NCBI GenBank assembly: GCA_021786385.1
Contig: JAJYNJ010000027.1
Coordinates: 125,632 to 189,631 of the forward strand
DNA length: 64,000 nt
DNA from: Chloroflexota bacterium
GTDB lineage: Bacteria; Chloroflexota; Limnocylindria; Limnocylindrales; CSP1-4
Direction of reading: 5' to 3'
How positions within the stretch are numbered: the stretch's first letter is position 1; each line of letters begins with the position of its first letter. Shown one piece after another: positions 39,060 through 47,234 of the stretch. Position numbers and translations under genes: made by a program. The notes beneath the pieces are model-generated. The model did not search any database, was not told the DNA's origin, and saw only the letters and a program-made list of their open reading frames with translations.

Positions 39060-40355
39060 ATGGCGCCCCTCGTCCCGCACCGGGCCATCATCCTCGCCGT
39101 CGGCACCGAACTCACGACCGGCGAGACGCGCGACACCAACGGCGGCGACCTGGCGAGCGACCTGAGCGGCATGGGCGTCGCGGTCGTGCGCATGGTGCAG
39201 CTGCCGGACGATCTCGCCCTGGTCACCGCGGCGTTCCGCGAGGCGCTCACAGACGCCGATCTCGTGGTCAGCACCGGCGGGCTCGGCCCGACCCCCGACG
39301 ACTTGACCCGCGAGGCGATCGCGGCTGCGCTGGGCGAACCGCTGACGGTCGATCCCGACCTCGAACGCCAACTCATCGCGCTCTTCGAGCGGCGAGGCGT
39401 CCGCATGCCAGACGCAAACCGCAAACAGGCCTGGCTGATCCCCGGGGCTGAGGCGCTCCCGAACGTCAACGGGACTGCGCCCGGCTGGTGGGTCGAACGG
39501 GGCGACCGCATCATCGTCGCTCTGCCGGGCCCGCCCCGCGAGCTTCGGCCGCTCTGGTCCACCCTCGTGCTGCCGCGGCTGCGGACGCGGGGGCTCGGCA
39601 CGGAGATCGCCGTCCGCACGCTGCGCCTGACGGGCATCGGCGAGTCGCACGTCGTTGAGGCGCTCGGAGAGGCGCTCCTGCGCGCCACCAACCCGCTCGT
39701 CGCCACCTACGCCCGACCCGACGCGGTCGACCTGCGGATCACGGCGCGCCCAGAAGCGGAGCGCGATGGGTTGCCCGGCCGCTCCGCCGCCGCGGTGCTG
39801 GCCGAGGCGCAGCGCGTGATCGAGGAGCGCCTTGGGCCGCACATCTTCGCCTACGACGACGAAACCTGGCCGGAGGCGCTCGGCCGCCGCCTGGGCACGC
39901 GACGGCTGGCGACCTGGGAACGCGGCACCGCTGGCGCGCTCGTGGCCTTGCTCGCCGGGGCGCCGTGGTACGCCCTCGGCGAGGTGGTCGGCCCCGCGGG
40001 CCCGGGCGTCGCGGACGATACGGACGATCTGGGCGCCCCCCTCACCGCGGCCGGTCAGCGCCGTGCCGTCGCGGCTCGTCAGACGGCTCAGCGCTCAGCG
40101 ACGCCGCTCCCAGACGAAGCCGCGCCCCTCCATGCCTTCGCCCGGGCGATCCGGCAGCGGGTCGCGGCCGAGGTCGGCCTCGCCCTCGCGGTCACACCGC
40201 GCGGAGAGGATACGCTGGTGCGGGTCAGCGTCGACCTCGACGGCGTCCTCGTCGAAGGGGAGGAAGCGGTCTTCCTGGGCGGCGAACAGGGGCGCCGGCG
40301 GGCCGCCTTGGCGGCATGCGCGGCCCTCTGGCGCGCGTTGGACGAGGCGCGCTAG
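39060..40355 (+). CDS. cinA: CinA family protein with degenerate amidase domain
   Basis: A 431-residue CinA-type protein. The N-terminal MoaB/MogA-like domain (COG1058) is intact, with AIILAVGTELTTGETRDTNG, STGGLGPTPDDLTREA and ALPGPPRELRPLW; it acts as an ADP-ribose pyrophosphatase in the family. The C-terminal PncC domain should carry AESCTGG with the catalytic Ser, but here the aligned stretch reads WERGTAGALVALL, so Ser and Cys are replaced by Arg and Gly. Nicotinamide-nucleotide amidase activity is therefore doubtful. ATG 39060 begins the conserved region. Divergent from groEL across the CIRCE region. Confidence 0.9.
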   Translation: MAPLVPHRAIILAVGTELTTGETRDTNGGDLASDLSGMGVAVVRMVQLPDDLALVTAAFREALTDADLVVSTGGLGPTPDDLTREAIAAALGEPLTVDPDLERQLIALFERRGVRMPDANRKQAWLIPGAEALPNVNGTAPGWWVERGDRIIVALPGPPRELRPLWSTLVLPRLRTRGLGTEIAVRTLRLTGIGESHVVEALGEALLRATNPLVATYARPDAVDLRITARPEAERDGLPGRSAAAVLAEAQRVIEERLGPHIFAYDDETWPEALGRRLGTRRLATWERGTAGALVALLAGAPWYALGEVVGPAGPGVADDTDDLGAPLTAAGQRRAVAARQTAQRSATPLPDEAAPLHAFARAIRQRVAAEVGLALAVTPRGEDTLVRVSVDLDGVLVEGEEAVFLGGEQGRRRAALAACAALWRALDEAR

Positions 40356-40360
40356 GCCGG

Positions 40361-41437
40361 TTAGCTGACGATCAAGATCGGTGCCGCCTGCGCCGCGCGC
40401 ACGCTCATCCGCGCGGCGACCGTCCGCGCCAGCTGTCGCATCGTCTCCGCTGCGGGACCGCCATCGCGCTGGGCCACGGCGGGCACGCCCACATCGCCGC
40501 CCTGCCGCACGCGGATGTCGAGGGGGATCCCGCCGAAGTACTCGAGGTCGTACTGCCGCGCGAACCGCTCGCCGCCGCCCCGCCCGAAGATCTCGGTCGC
40601 CTCGCCGCAGTGCGGGCAGACGAAGGCGGTCATGTTCTCGACGATGCCGATGACCGGTACGCTCAAGCGGCGGAACATCGCGAGCGCCTTGGTGACGTCG
40701 AGCAGCGCGACGTCCTGTGGCGTGGTGACGAGCAGCGAGCCGCTGATCGGCACCGCCTGTGCCAACGTGAGCTGGGCGTCGGAGGTGCCCGGCGGCAGGT
40801 CGACCACCAGGTAATCGAGGTCGCCCCACTCCACATCGCGCAGGAACTGCTGGATGGCGCCGCCCACGAGCGGTCCGCGCCAGACGATTGGCTGGCCCTC
40901 CGGCACGAAGAACTGGATGGAGATGACCTTCACCCCGTACCGCTCGAGCGGCACGATCTTGTTGTTGGGGCTGGCGACCGGCTGCCCTTCGACCCCCAGC
41001 ATGAGCGGGATGTTGGGGCCAGTGATGTCGGCGTCGAGGAGACCGACGCTCGCTCCGTCCTGGGCCAGCGCGACGGCGAGGTTGGCCGCCACCGTGCTCT
41101 TCCCGACACCACCCTTGCCGGAGGCGACGGCGAGGATGTTCTTGACCCCGGGGAGCAGCTGCTGCGGTTGCGCGGGTGTCGCGCGCCGCACGTTGCTGGT
41201 CCAGGTGACGGCCACCTCGCGGGCGCCCGAGGCGCGCAGCACGGCCCGCGCGTTGCGCTCGATCTCGTCCTTGAGCGGACATGCCGGCGTGGTCAGCTCG
41301 ATCGTGAACGCGACGTCGCCGTCCGCGGAGACGACGACGTCGCGCACCATGTTGAGGGTCACGATATCGCGCCCGAGCTCCGGCTCCTGGACGGTGCGGA
41401 GTGCGTCGAGCACGCGCGTTTCGTTGAGTTCGTTCAT
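40361..41437 (-). CDS. mrp: Mrp/ApbC iron-sulfur carrier ATPase
   Basis: A 358-residue P-loop NTPase of the Mrp/NBP35 family that carries Fe-S clusters to apoproteins. The N-terminal MIP18/DUF59 domain (TVQEPELGRDIVTLNMV) precedes the deviant Walker A KGGVGKST, the DADITGPNIP switch and the C-terminal cluster motif CPHCGE. Convergent with cinA, with only 5 bases between the stops. ATG 41437 fits the domain start. Confidence 0.95.
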   Translation of the reverse strand: MNELNETRVLDALRTVQEPELGRDIVTLNMVRDVVVSADGDVAFTIELTTPACPLKDEIERNARAVLRASGAREVAVTWTSNVRRATPAQPQQLLPGVKNILAVASGKGGVGKSTVAANLAVALAQDGASVGLLDADITGPNIPLMLGVEGQPVASPNNKIVPLERYGVKVISIQFFVPEGQPIVWRGPLVGGAIQQFLRDVEWGDLDYLVVDLPPGTSDAQLTLAQAVPISGSLLVTTPQDVALLDVTKALAMFRRLSVPVIGIVENMTAFVCPHCGEATEIFGRGGGERFARQYDLEYFGGIPLDIRVRQGGDVGVPAVAQRDGGPAAETMRQLARTVAARMSVRAAQAAPILIVS

Positions 41438-41729
41438 GCCTGGCGGTCTGCCTCGGTGAGGATATGCCGTTCCGCGTCCGGCGCCCCGGCCGCGAGCGGG
41501 ATCCTGCAGACCGGGGCATGGCCACGGCGGTCCGCGGCCGTGCCCGGGTTTCGTGCGCCCGTGGCGTCAGAATCATACCCGCACGGCGTGCACCCGGCAC
41601 TGCGGCGTCGTGGCAGCGCCCCCTCGTGCCCCCGTGGACCGGGCGAGACCTGCCTGGACCATGCGCGGCGTTGCGAATCCGCCGCCGCCGGCCGGCTCCG
41701 GATACGATTCTCGGACGGACGGCCCCCTC
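41438..41729. other. Intergenic region between mrp and potA
   Basis: A divergent regulatory region of about 300 bases with no supported gene. On the minus strand TATGAT (complement of 41575-41580) is a possible -10 for mrp, with a poor -35. I see no strong hairpin or repeat in it. The potA promoter lies just to the right. Confidence 0.5.
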
Positions 41730-41760
41730 TTGACACGCCTTTCGGCTCGTGCCGTATACT
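41730..41760 (+). promoter_or_regulatory. Sigma-70-type promoter of the pot operon
   Basis: TTGACA at 41730-41735 and TATACT at 41755-41760 with 19-base spacing; both hexamers are near-consensus, striking in such G+C-rich DNA. It lies 88 bases upstream of the potA start and is the best promoter I see in the window. Confidence 0.75.
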
Positions 41761-41847
41761 CCCGACCTTACTGAAACCCGGCAGGGTTGCAGAACCTTGG
41801 CGTCTCGGATCGGCTTCCCCGCGCCCCAGAAGGAGTGGCCAGGTCAC

Positions 41848-42975
41848 GTGCCGGAGATCGACGTTCGTCTCGTCGATGTCACCAAACGCTTCGGCCCCGA
41901 TGTCGTCGCGGTCGATCACATCAACCTCGAGGTCCGGGACGGCGAGTTCTTCTCGCTGCTGGGGCCGTCGGGCTGCGGCAAGACGACGACCCTGCGCATG
42001 ATCGGCGGCTTCGAGGAACCTACCAGCGGACTCATCGAGCTGCAGGGCCAGGACGTCACCTGGCTGCCGCCGTACCGGCGCAACGTCAACACCGTCTTCC
42101 AGAACTACGCGCTCTTTCCGCACCTCTCGATCTACGAGAACGTCGCGTTCGGCCTGCGCCGTCGCAAGGTGCCGGACCAAGAGGTGCGCCGGCGGGTGTC
42201 GGAGATGCTCGAGCTGGTCGAGCTGCCCGGCTACGAGAAGCGCCGGCCGAGCCAGCTCTCCGGAGGCCAGGCGCAGCGCGTCGCGCTGGCCCGGGCCCTC
42301 ATCAATCGGCCCGCCGTCCTCCTCCTGGACGAACCGCTGGGCGCCCTCGACCTGAAGCTGCGCAAGCAGATGCAGATTGAGCTGAAGCGGATCCAGCAGG
42401 AAGTCGGCATCACGTTCATCTACGTGACCCACGACCAGGAGGAGGCGATGACGATGTCGGATCGCATCGCCGTCATGAACCGCGGCCACTACGAGCAGCT
42501 CGGCACCCCCGAGGAGCTCTACGAACGGCCGACCACGCGCTTCGTCGCGGGCTTCCTCGGCGTCAGCAACATGCTGCGCGGCGAGCGGCTCGGCGAAGAC
42601 GGTGGTTACGCGGTGGTGCAGGTCGTGGGCGGGGCGCGCGTCCGCGTGCCACGCGAGCGGCTCAACGGCCGCGCAGCCGTGGAGGTCGGCGTACGGCCCG
42701 AGAAGATCCGCTTGCTCTCCGCTGGTGCTCCGGCCGCGGAGCAGCTGAACCGCCTCGACGGCCGCATCCTCGACGCCAGCTACATGGGGGTCAGCACGCA
42801 GTACATCGTGCGGGTGGCCGACGAAGCCAACCTGACGGTGTACGAGCAGAACGTCGAGCGCACCGAGGAAGGGTCGCTCCACCGGCCCGGCGAGATGGTC
42901 AGCCTCGCCTGGACGCCGGAGCACACCTTCGTCATTCATGAGGGCACCGGCGGCGACGCCGGAAACGCGGGCTGA
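41848..42975 (+). CDS. potA: Polyamine-type ABC transporter ATP-binding protein
   Basis: ATPase of a spermidine/putrescine-type importer (375 residues). Walker [11 protein letters not shown]-loop [10 protein letters not shown], signature [15 protein letters not shown], Walker [12 protein letters not shown] and switch His in [10 protein letters not shown] are all present. The C-terminal third is a TOBE/MOP regulatory domain with [11 protein letters not shown] start at GTG 41848, where the conserved [15 protein letters not shown] begins, with AGGAG 12 bases upstream. First gene of a potA-D-B-C operon. Confidence 0.95.
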   Translation: MPEIDVRLVDVTKRFGPDVVAVDHINLEVRDGEFFSLLGPSGCGKTTTLRMIGGFEEPTSGLIELQGQDVTWLPPYRRNVNTVFQNYALFPHLSIYENVAFGLRRRKVPDQEVRRRVSEMLELVELPGYEKRRPSQLSGGQAQRVALARALINRPAVLLLDEPLGALDLKLRKQMQIELKRIQQEVGITFIYVTHDQEEAMTMSDRIAVMNRGHYEQLGTPEELYERPTTRFVAGFLGVSNMLRGERLGEDGGYAVVQVVGGARVRVPRERLNGRAAVEVGVRPEKIRLLSAGAPAAEQLNRLDGRILDASYMGVSTQYIVRVADEANLTVYEQNVERTEEGSLHRPGEMVSLAWTPEHTFVIHEGTGGDAGNAG

Positions 42976-43012
42976 ACGCCCGCGGCGCAGTGCAGAGGAG
43001 GAGACGCACGCG

Positions 43013-44296
43013 ATGGATGAGATGGGCGAGAAGGGGCTGCGGGACGCGTTGGAGACGCGCATCTCGCGGCGCACGCTCCTTCGTCGTGGGGGGCAGATCG
43101 CTGGCGTCACGGGCGTCGGCGCGTTCCTCGCGGCGTGCTCCGGCAGCGCAGCGACAACGGCGCCCACCCAGGCGGCGGTGCCATCCACGGCGGCGAGCGC
43201 CGCGGCGCCCTCGGCGGGGGCCGCTGCCTCACCGACTGCGGCCCCGCCGAGCGAAGGGCCGATGGGCACGATCCTCAACTTCGCCAACTGGCCTGCCTAC
43301 ATCGACGTCGCGACCAGCGGCCCCGACAAGGGCAAGTCGCCGACCCTCCTGCAGTTCGAGAAGGCGACCGGCGTCCACGTCAACTACCAGGAAAAGATCG
43401 ACGACAACAACTCGTTCGTCGCCACCATCCGGGACCAGCTGAAGGCCGGGCTCGACACTGGCTGGGACCTGATGGCCCTTACCGACTGGATGGCGGCCCG
43501 CCTGATCGGGCTCGGCTGGATCTCGAAGATCAACCAGGCCAACGTGCCGAACTGTCGGGCAAACCTACGCGACGCCCTGCGGAACCTGCCCTGGGACCCC
43601 AACAACGACTACCACTACACGTGGCAGTCGGGCATGACCGGCGTCGGCTACAACAAGAAGTCGGTGGCCAAAGCAGGCATGCCGCCGCTCACGAAGGTCG
43701 CCGACCTGTGGGACAGCCGCCTGGCCGGCCACGTCACGTTCCTCACGGAGATGCGGGATACGTTCGGCTTGGGGGCCCTGAAGCTCGGCATCGACCCCGC
43801 GACGATCACGCTCGACCAAGTGAAGCAGATCGTCAACGACATGCAGCCGCTGGTCTCGCAGGGACTCCGCTTCACCGGCAACTCCTACCTCCAGGATTTC
43901 GCGAACGGCAAGGTCTGGGCCGCGATGGTCTGGTCGGGCGACTTGGCTTCGTCCGGCAGCGCCGACGACACGTTCGTGTTCCCCGAGGAGGGGACCATGA
44001 TCTGGTCGGACAACATGCTGATTCCGAAGGGCGCACAGCACCAGCGCGCCGCCGAGGCGTTCATGAACTTCGTCTACGATCCCAAGATCGCCGCGCAGAT
44101 CGAGGACTACGTCTATTACGTCTGTCCGGTCAAGGGCGCCGACGTGGAGATCAAGAAGATCGACCCCTCCGCGGCGACCAACCCGCTGATTTTCCCGACG
44201 CCAGCGATCGTGGCCAAACAGCACGCCTTCAAGATCCTCACCTCGGACGAAGATCAGCAGTTCAACAACGCCTTCAACACCCTGATGGGCTCCTGA
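43013..44296 (+). CDS. potD: Extracellular polyamine-type substrate-binding lipoprotein
   Basis: Periplasmic-binding-protein homologue of the PotD/PotF type (427 residues). The N-terminus has a twin-arginine-like segment (SRRTLLRRGG) followed by a hydrophobic core and a lipobox LAAC, so it is probably exported, possibly by Tat, and lipid-anchored. A Thr/Ala/Pro-rich linker (residues 45-80) leads to the ligand-binding fold, with NFANWPAYID at its start and WAAMVWSGDLA near the hinge. GAGGAGGAG lies 12 bases before ATG 43013. The ligand could be a polyamine or a related cationic compound. Confidence 0.92.
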   Translation: MDEMGEKGLRDALETRISRRTLLRRGGQIAGVTGVGAFLAACSGSAATTAPTQAAVPSTAASAAAPSAGAAASPTAAPPSEGPMGTILNFANWPAYIDVATSGPDKGKSPTLLQFEKATGVHVNYQEKIDDNNSFVATIRDQLKAGLDTGWDLMALTDWMAARLIGLGWISKINQANVPNCRANLRDALRNLPWDPNNDYHYTWQSGMTGVGYNKKSVAKAGMPPLTKVADLWDSRLAGHVTFLTEMRDTFGLGALKLGIDPATITLDQVKQIVNDMQPLVSQGLRFTGNSYLQDFANGKVWAAMVWSGDLASSGSADDTFVFPEEGTMIWSDNMLIPKGAQHQRAAEAFMNFVYDPKIAAQIEDYVYYVCPVKGADVEIKKIDPSAATNPLIFPTPAIVAKQHAFKILTSDEDQQFNNAFNTLMGS

Positions 44297-44308
44297 GCTG
44301 CCCTGTTA

Positions 44309-44344
44309 TCGCCGGGTCTCCGCCGTGAGACGGTGACCCGGCGA
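44309..44344 (+). terminator. Strong intercistronic hairpin between potD and potB
   Basis: TCGCCGGGT (44309-44317) and ACCCGGCGA (44336-44344) pair perfectly, with a further CCG/CGG helix inside the loop. No T-tract follows, so it is more likely an attenuator or an RNA-stabilising hairpin that raises binding-protein levels relative to the permeases than a full terminator. Confidence 0.65.
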
Positions 44345-44367
44345 CGGACTCCCACGGGGATCGATCG

Positions 44368-45393
44368 ATGTCGCGAACGAGCCACCTGCTACGACGGTTC
44401 CTGACGCCGTATCTGCTGCTCGCACCCGGGCTGCTTTGGCTGATTGTCTTCTTCATCTTCCCGACCGTCCAGATGTTCCTCTACTCGGTGTCGACGGGGA
44501 GCGTTGATTTCGGCTATCGGCTGACCTGGTCGTTTGCGGCGTTCACGCAGATCCCGCAAGAGTTCTCCCGGCAGTTCGCCAATTCGATTCTGTACGGTAC
44601 GCTGGCGACCATCCTAACGTTCCTGATCTCGTATCCCCTCGCCTATTTCATCGCATTCCGGGGTGGGCGATACAAGAACGTGATCCTGTTTCTGGTGATT
44701 GCGCCGTTCTTCACGAGCTTCCTCATCCGGACCATCTCCTGGCAGATCATCTTGGGCGACAACGGACCGGTGATCGGGCTCATCCACACCGTGGACGTGT
44801 TCCACCAGGTCCCTCAGAACTTCACGTTCATGGGCGAGCCGATCGCCGTGGTATCCGGCCTCGTCTACAACTTCCTGCCGTTCATGACGCTACCGCTCTA
44901 CGTGGCGCTCGAGCGGATCGATCTGCGCTTGATCGAGGCAGCTCAGGACCTCTATGCGGGCCCGTGGCGACCGCGGGGCTGGATCTACGGCGCGCTCGGC
45001 GGGGCGGCGCTGGGCGGGCTGGTCGGCTTCGGAATCAGCTGGAGCGTGCCGGCCTTCGCGGCCGCGGGCGCCGTGCTCGGCACGCTGATCGGCGGGTTCT
45101 TCGTCTCGGAGTCGTTCCTCCGGGTGACGTTCCCGCTCTCGCTGCCGGGCGTCTTCGCCGGCTCACTGCTCACCTTCATCCCCGCCCTCGGCGATTACGT
45201 CAACGCCACGCTGCTCGGGAGCCCCAAGACCCAGATGATCGGCAACGTGATCCAAGCACGGTTCCTGGAGTCCAACGACTACCCGACGGCATCCGCCCTC
45301 TCGTTCGTGCTGATGGTCGGGATCATCATCGCGGTGATGGCGTACGCGCGCGTGCTGGGCACCGAGGACCTCAGCGGAGGCGTGACGATATGA
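44368..45393 (+). CDS. potB: Polyamine-type ABC permease with an extra membrane hairpin
   Basis: Inner-membrane permease of the PotB type (341 residues). The EAA coupling motif starts at E190 (EAAQDLYAGPW), but the continuation FLRVTFPLSLPG begins only at F250. Compared with E. coli PotB about 47 residues are inserted, rich in Gly/Ala and hydrophobic (YGALGGAALGGLVGFGISW, then AGAVLGTLIGGFFV), which looks like a membrane hairpin inside the loop that normally contacts PotA. The rest of the fold is standard. The stop overlaps potC (ATGA). Confidence 0.92.
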   Translation: MSRTSHLLRRFLTPYLLLAPGLLWLIVFFIFPTVQMFLYSVSTGSVDFGYRLTWSFAAFTQIPQEFSRQFANSILYGTLATILTFLISYPLAYFIAFRGGRYKNVILFLVIAPFFTSFLIRTISWQIILGDNGPVIGLIHTVDVFHQVPQNFTFMGEPIAVVSGLVYNFLPFMTLPLYVALERIDLRLIEAAQDLYAGPWRPRGWIYGALGGAALGGLVGFGISWSVPAFAAAGAVLGTLIGGFFVSESFLRVTFPLSLPGVFAGSLLTFIPALGDYVNATLLGSPKTQMIGNVIQARFLESNDYPTASALSFVLMVGIIIAVMAYARVLGTEDLSGGVTI

Positions 45394-46271
45394 CCGCCAT
45401 CGCCCGGCCGTTCGCGCCAGCTCGACCGAGGCCCACCGTGCGCCGCCGCGTCGCTGCGCTGGTCGATCACTGGGGGCTCCCCGCGTACACGGTCGCCGCC
45501 GTCGCGTACCTGCTCATGCCGATCGCCGTGATGATCCTGTTCAGCTTCAACGAGCAGGTTGGGAAGTTCAACTACCAATGGCACGCATTCTCGCTCGATG
45601 CGTGGGCGAACCCGTTCGGCCGGCCGGGCATGGCGGCCGCCATCCGAACGAGCCTCGAGATCGCGTTCCTCTCCACCCTGGCCGCCACCGCGCTCGGCAC
45701 GCTGATCGCCGTCTCGCTGACGCGCTACCGGTTCCCCGGCCGCTCAGCCACGAACCTCTTCATCTTCCTGCCCATGGCGACGCCCGAGATCGTGATGGGC
45801 GCCAGCCTCCTGACGCTCTTCGTCAACACCGCACAGCCGCCGCTCGATACGGTCATCCCGAAGGGCGTGCTCTTTCCGCTCGGGTTCAACACGATCCTGA
45901 TCGCCCACATCATGTTCAACATCAGTTACGTGGTAGTGACGGTGAAAGCACGCATGGCGGGCTTCGATCGGCGCCTCGAGGAAGCGTCGATGGACCTCGG
46001 CGCCAATGAGTGGACGACCTTCTGGAAGGTGACGTTTCCGCTGATCTTTCCGGGCATCCTCGCCGCGGCGCTGCTGGCCTTTTCGCTGTCGATCGACGAT
46101 TTCGTGGTGACGAACTTCACCTCGGGACTGACCAACACGTTCCCGATCTGGGTCTGGGGATCCCTGCGCAATTCGCTCCCGGTGCAGATCAACGTCGTGG
46201 GGACCATGATCTTCGGGACGGCGGTGCTGCTCGTGTTGGGCTCCACGCTGCTGCAGCGCCGCGCGCAGTAG
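45390..46271 (+). CDS. potC: Polyamine-type ABC permease
   Basis: Second permease of the importer (293 residues, six helices). Its EAA motif is uninterrupted: EEASMDLGANEWTTFWKVTFPL, ending IFPGI. The start ATG 45390 overlaps the potB stop by ATGA, which excludes the longer frame upstream. With PotA, PotB and PotD it completes one importer. Confidence 0.95.
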   Translation: MTAIARPFAPARPRPTVRRRVAALVDHWGLPAYTVAAVAYLLMPIAVMILFSFNEQVGKFNYQWHAFSLDAWANPFGRPGMAAAIRTSLEIAFLSTLAATALGTLIAVSLTRYRFPGRSATNLFIFLPMATPEIVMGASLLTLFVNTAQPPLDTVIPKGVLFPLGFNTILIAHIMFNISYVVVTVKARMAGFDRRLEEASMDLGANEWTTFWKVTFPLIFPGILAAALLAFSLSIDDFVVTNFTSGLTNTFPIWVWGSLRNSLPVQINVVGTMIFGTAVLLVLGSTLLQRRAQ

Positions 46272-46311
46272 CGCGGGGACGTGGGCGCAGCGGTGCATCG
46301 CCAGGAGCCTC

Positions 46312-47223
46312 GTGGTCACCCAGGGTGGGCCACGGCGGACGGCTGCGCCATCATCCGCCGCAGCCTCCCGCGGCGTTGACGTGCGTGGCACGAGCGCGTC
46401 CCCGCGCGCCCCCGCCAGACCCGGCGCGGACCGTCTGCGGATCGCGGAGGCAGCGCAGATCGTCGGCACGAGCGCGTCCCGCCTCCGTCAATGGGAGCGC
46501 CAGGGCCTCCTCCGTCCGGCCCGTGGACGCGGCGGACAACGGCTCTACGGCCCCGACGATCTACACCTGGCCCGCGAGGTGGCTCGCCTGCGCGCCGCCC
46601 AGCTCAACCCGCCCGCCATCCGGCGCCTCCTGCAGGAGCAGGGCGGTCCGGGCGACCGGGGCGTGCCCGGCGCGACGTCCGCCGACACGACCGGCGCGCG
46701 CTTCCGGGAGCTCCGTCTCCGTCGCGGCATGACGCTCCGGGAGGCCGCGGCGCGGAGCGGGCTCTCGTCGAGCTTCATCTCCTCGTTCGAGCGCGGGCTC
46801 TCGGGCGCATCGCTGGCCGTCCTGCAGCGGCTCACGGCCGCCTGCGGGACAACCGTCGCCGAGCTCACCCGGGGCGCCTCGGCCAGCGCGGGCCGGGTCG
46901 TCCGCGCCCACGAACGGCACGTCGTCGACTTCGGCGGGCCGGGGATCCGAATGGAGGACCTCTCGAACGCGCCGACGGCCCTCGAGGGCCAGCTCTTCGT
47001 CCTCGCACCGGGGGCGAGCAGCGACGGTTGGTACGCGCATCCCGGCGAGGAACTGATGTTCGTGCTGTGCGGGCGGGTCGGGGTCTGGCTCGGCGAGGAG
47101 GAGTACTACGAGCTCGGCGAGGGCGACGCACTCACGTTCCCGTCGACGCTCGCGCACCGGTTCCGCGCGCTGGCCACGTCTGAAACGCGTCTCATCTGGG
47201 TCAACACCCCGCCCACGTTCTGA
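46312..47223 (+). CDS. Three-domain regulator: MerR HTH, XRE HTH and cupin
   Basis: A 303-residue putative transcription regulator. A MerR-type winged helix (about residues 42-108: RIAEAAQIVGTSASRLRQWE, then GQRLYGPDDL) is followed by an XRE/Cro HTH (about 129-185: LRRGMTLREAAARSGLSSSF, then SFERGLSGAS) and a C-terminal cupin (about 225-298, HPGEELMFVLCGRVGV). XRE-cupin proteins such as PuuR control polyamine genes; the added MerR domain is unusual. GTG 46312 has AGGAG 4 bases before it. It lies between the pot operon and a GABA-type aminotransferase and probably regulates them. Confidence 0.88.
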   Translation: MVTQGGPRRTAAPSSAAASRGVDVRGTSASPRAPARPGADRLRIAEAAQIVGTSASRLRQWERQGLLRPARGRGGQRLYGPDDLHLAREVARLRAAQLNPPAIRRLLQEQGGPGDRGVPGATSADTTGARFRELRLRRGMTLREAAARSGLSSSFISSFERGLSGASLAVLQRLTAACGTTVAELTRGASASAGRVVRAHERHVVDFGGPGIRMEDLSNAPTALEGQLFVLAPGASSDGWYAHPGEELMFVLCGRVGVWLGEEEYYELGEGDALTFPSTLAHRFRALATSETRLIWVNTPPTF

Positions 47224-47234
47224 GGGAGGCCGCC

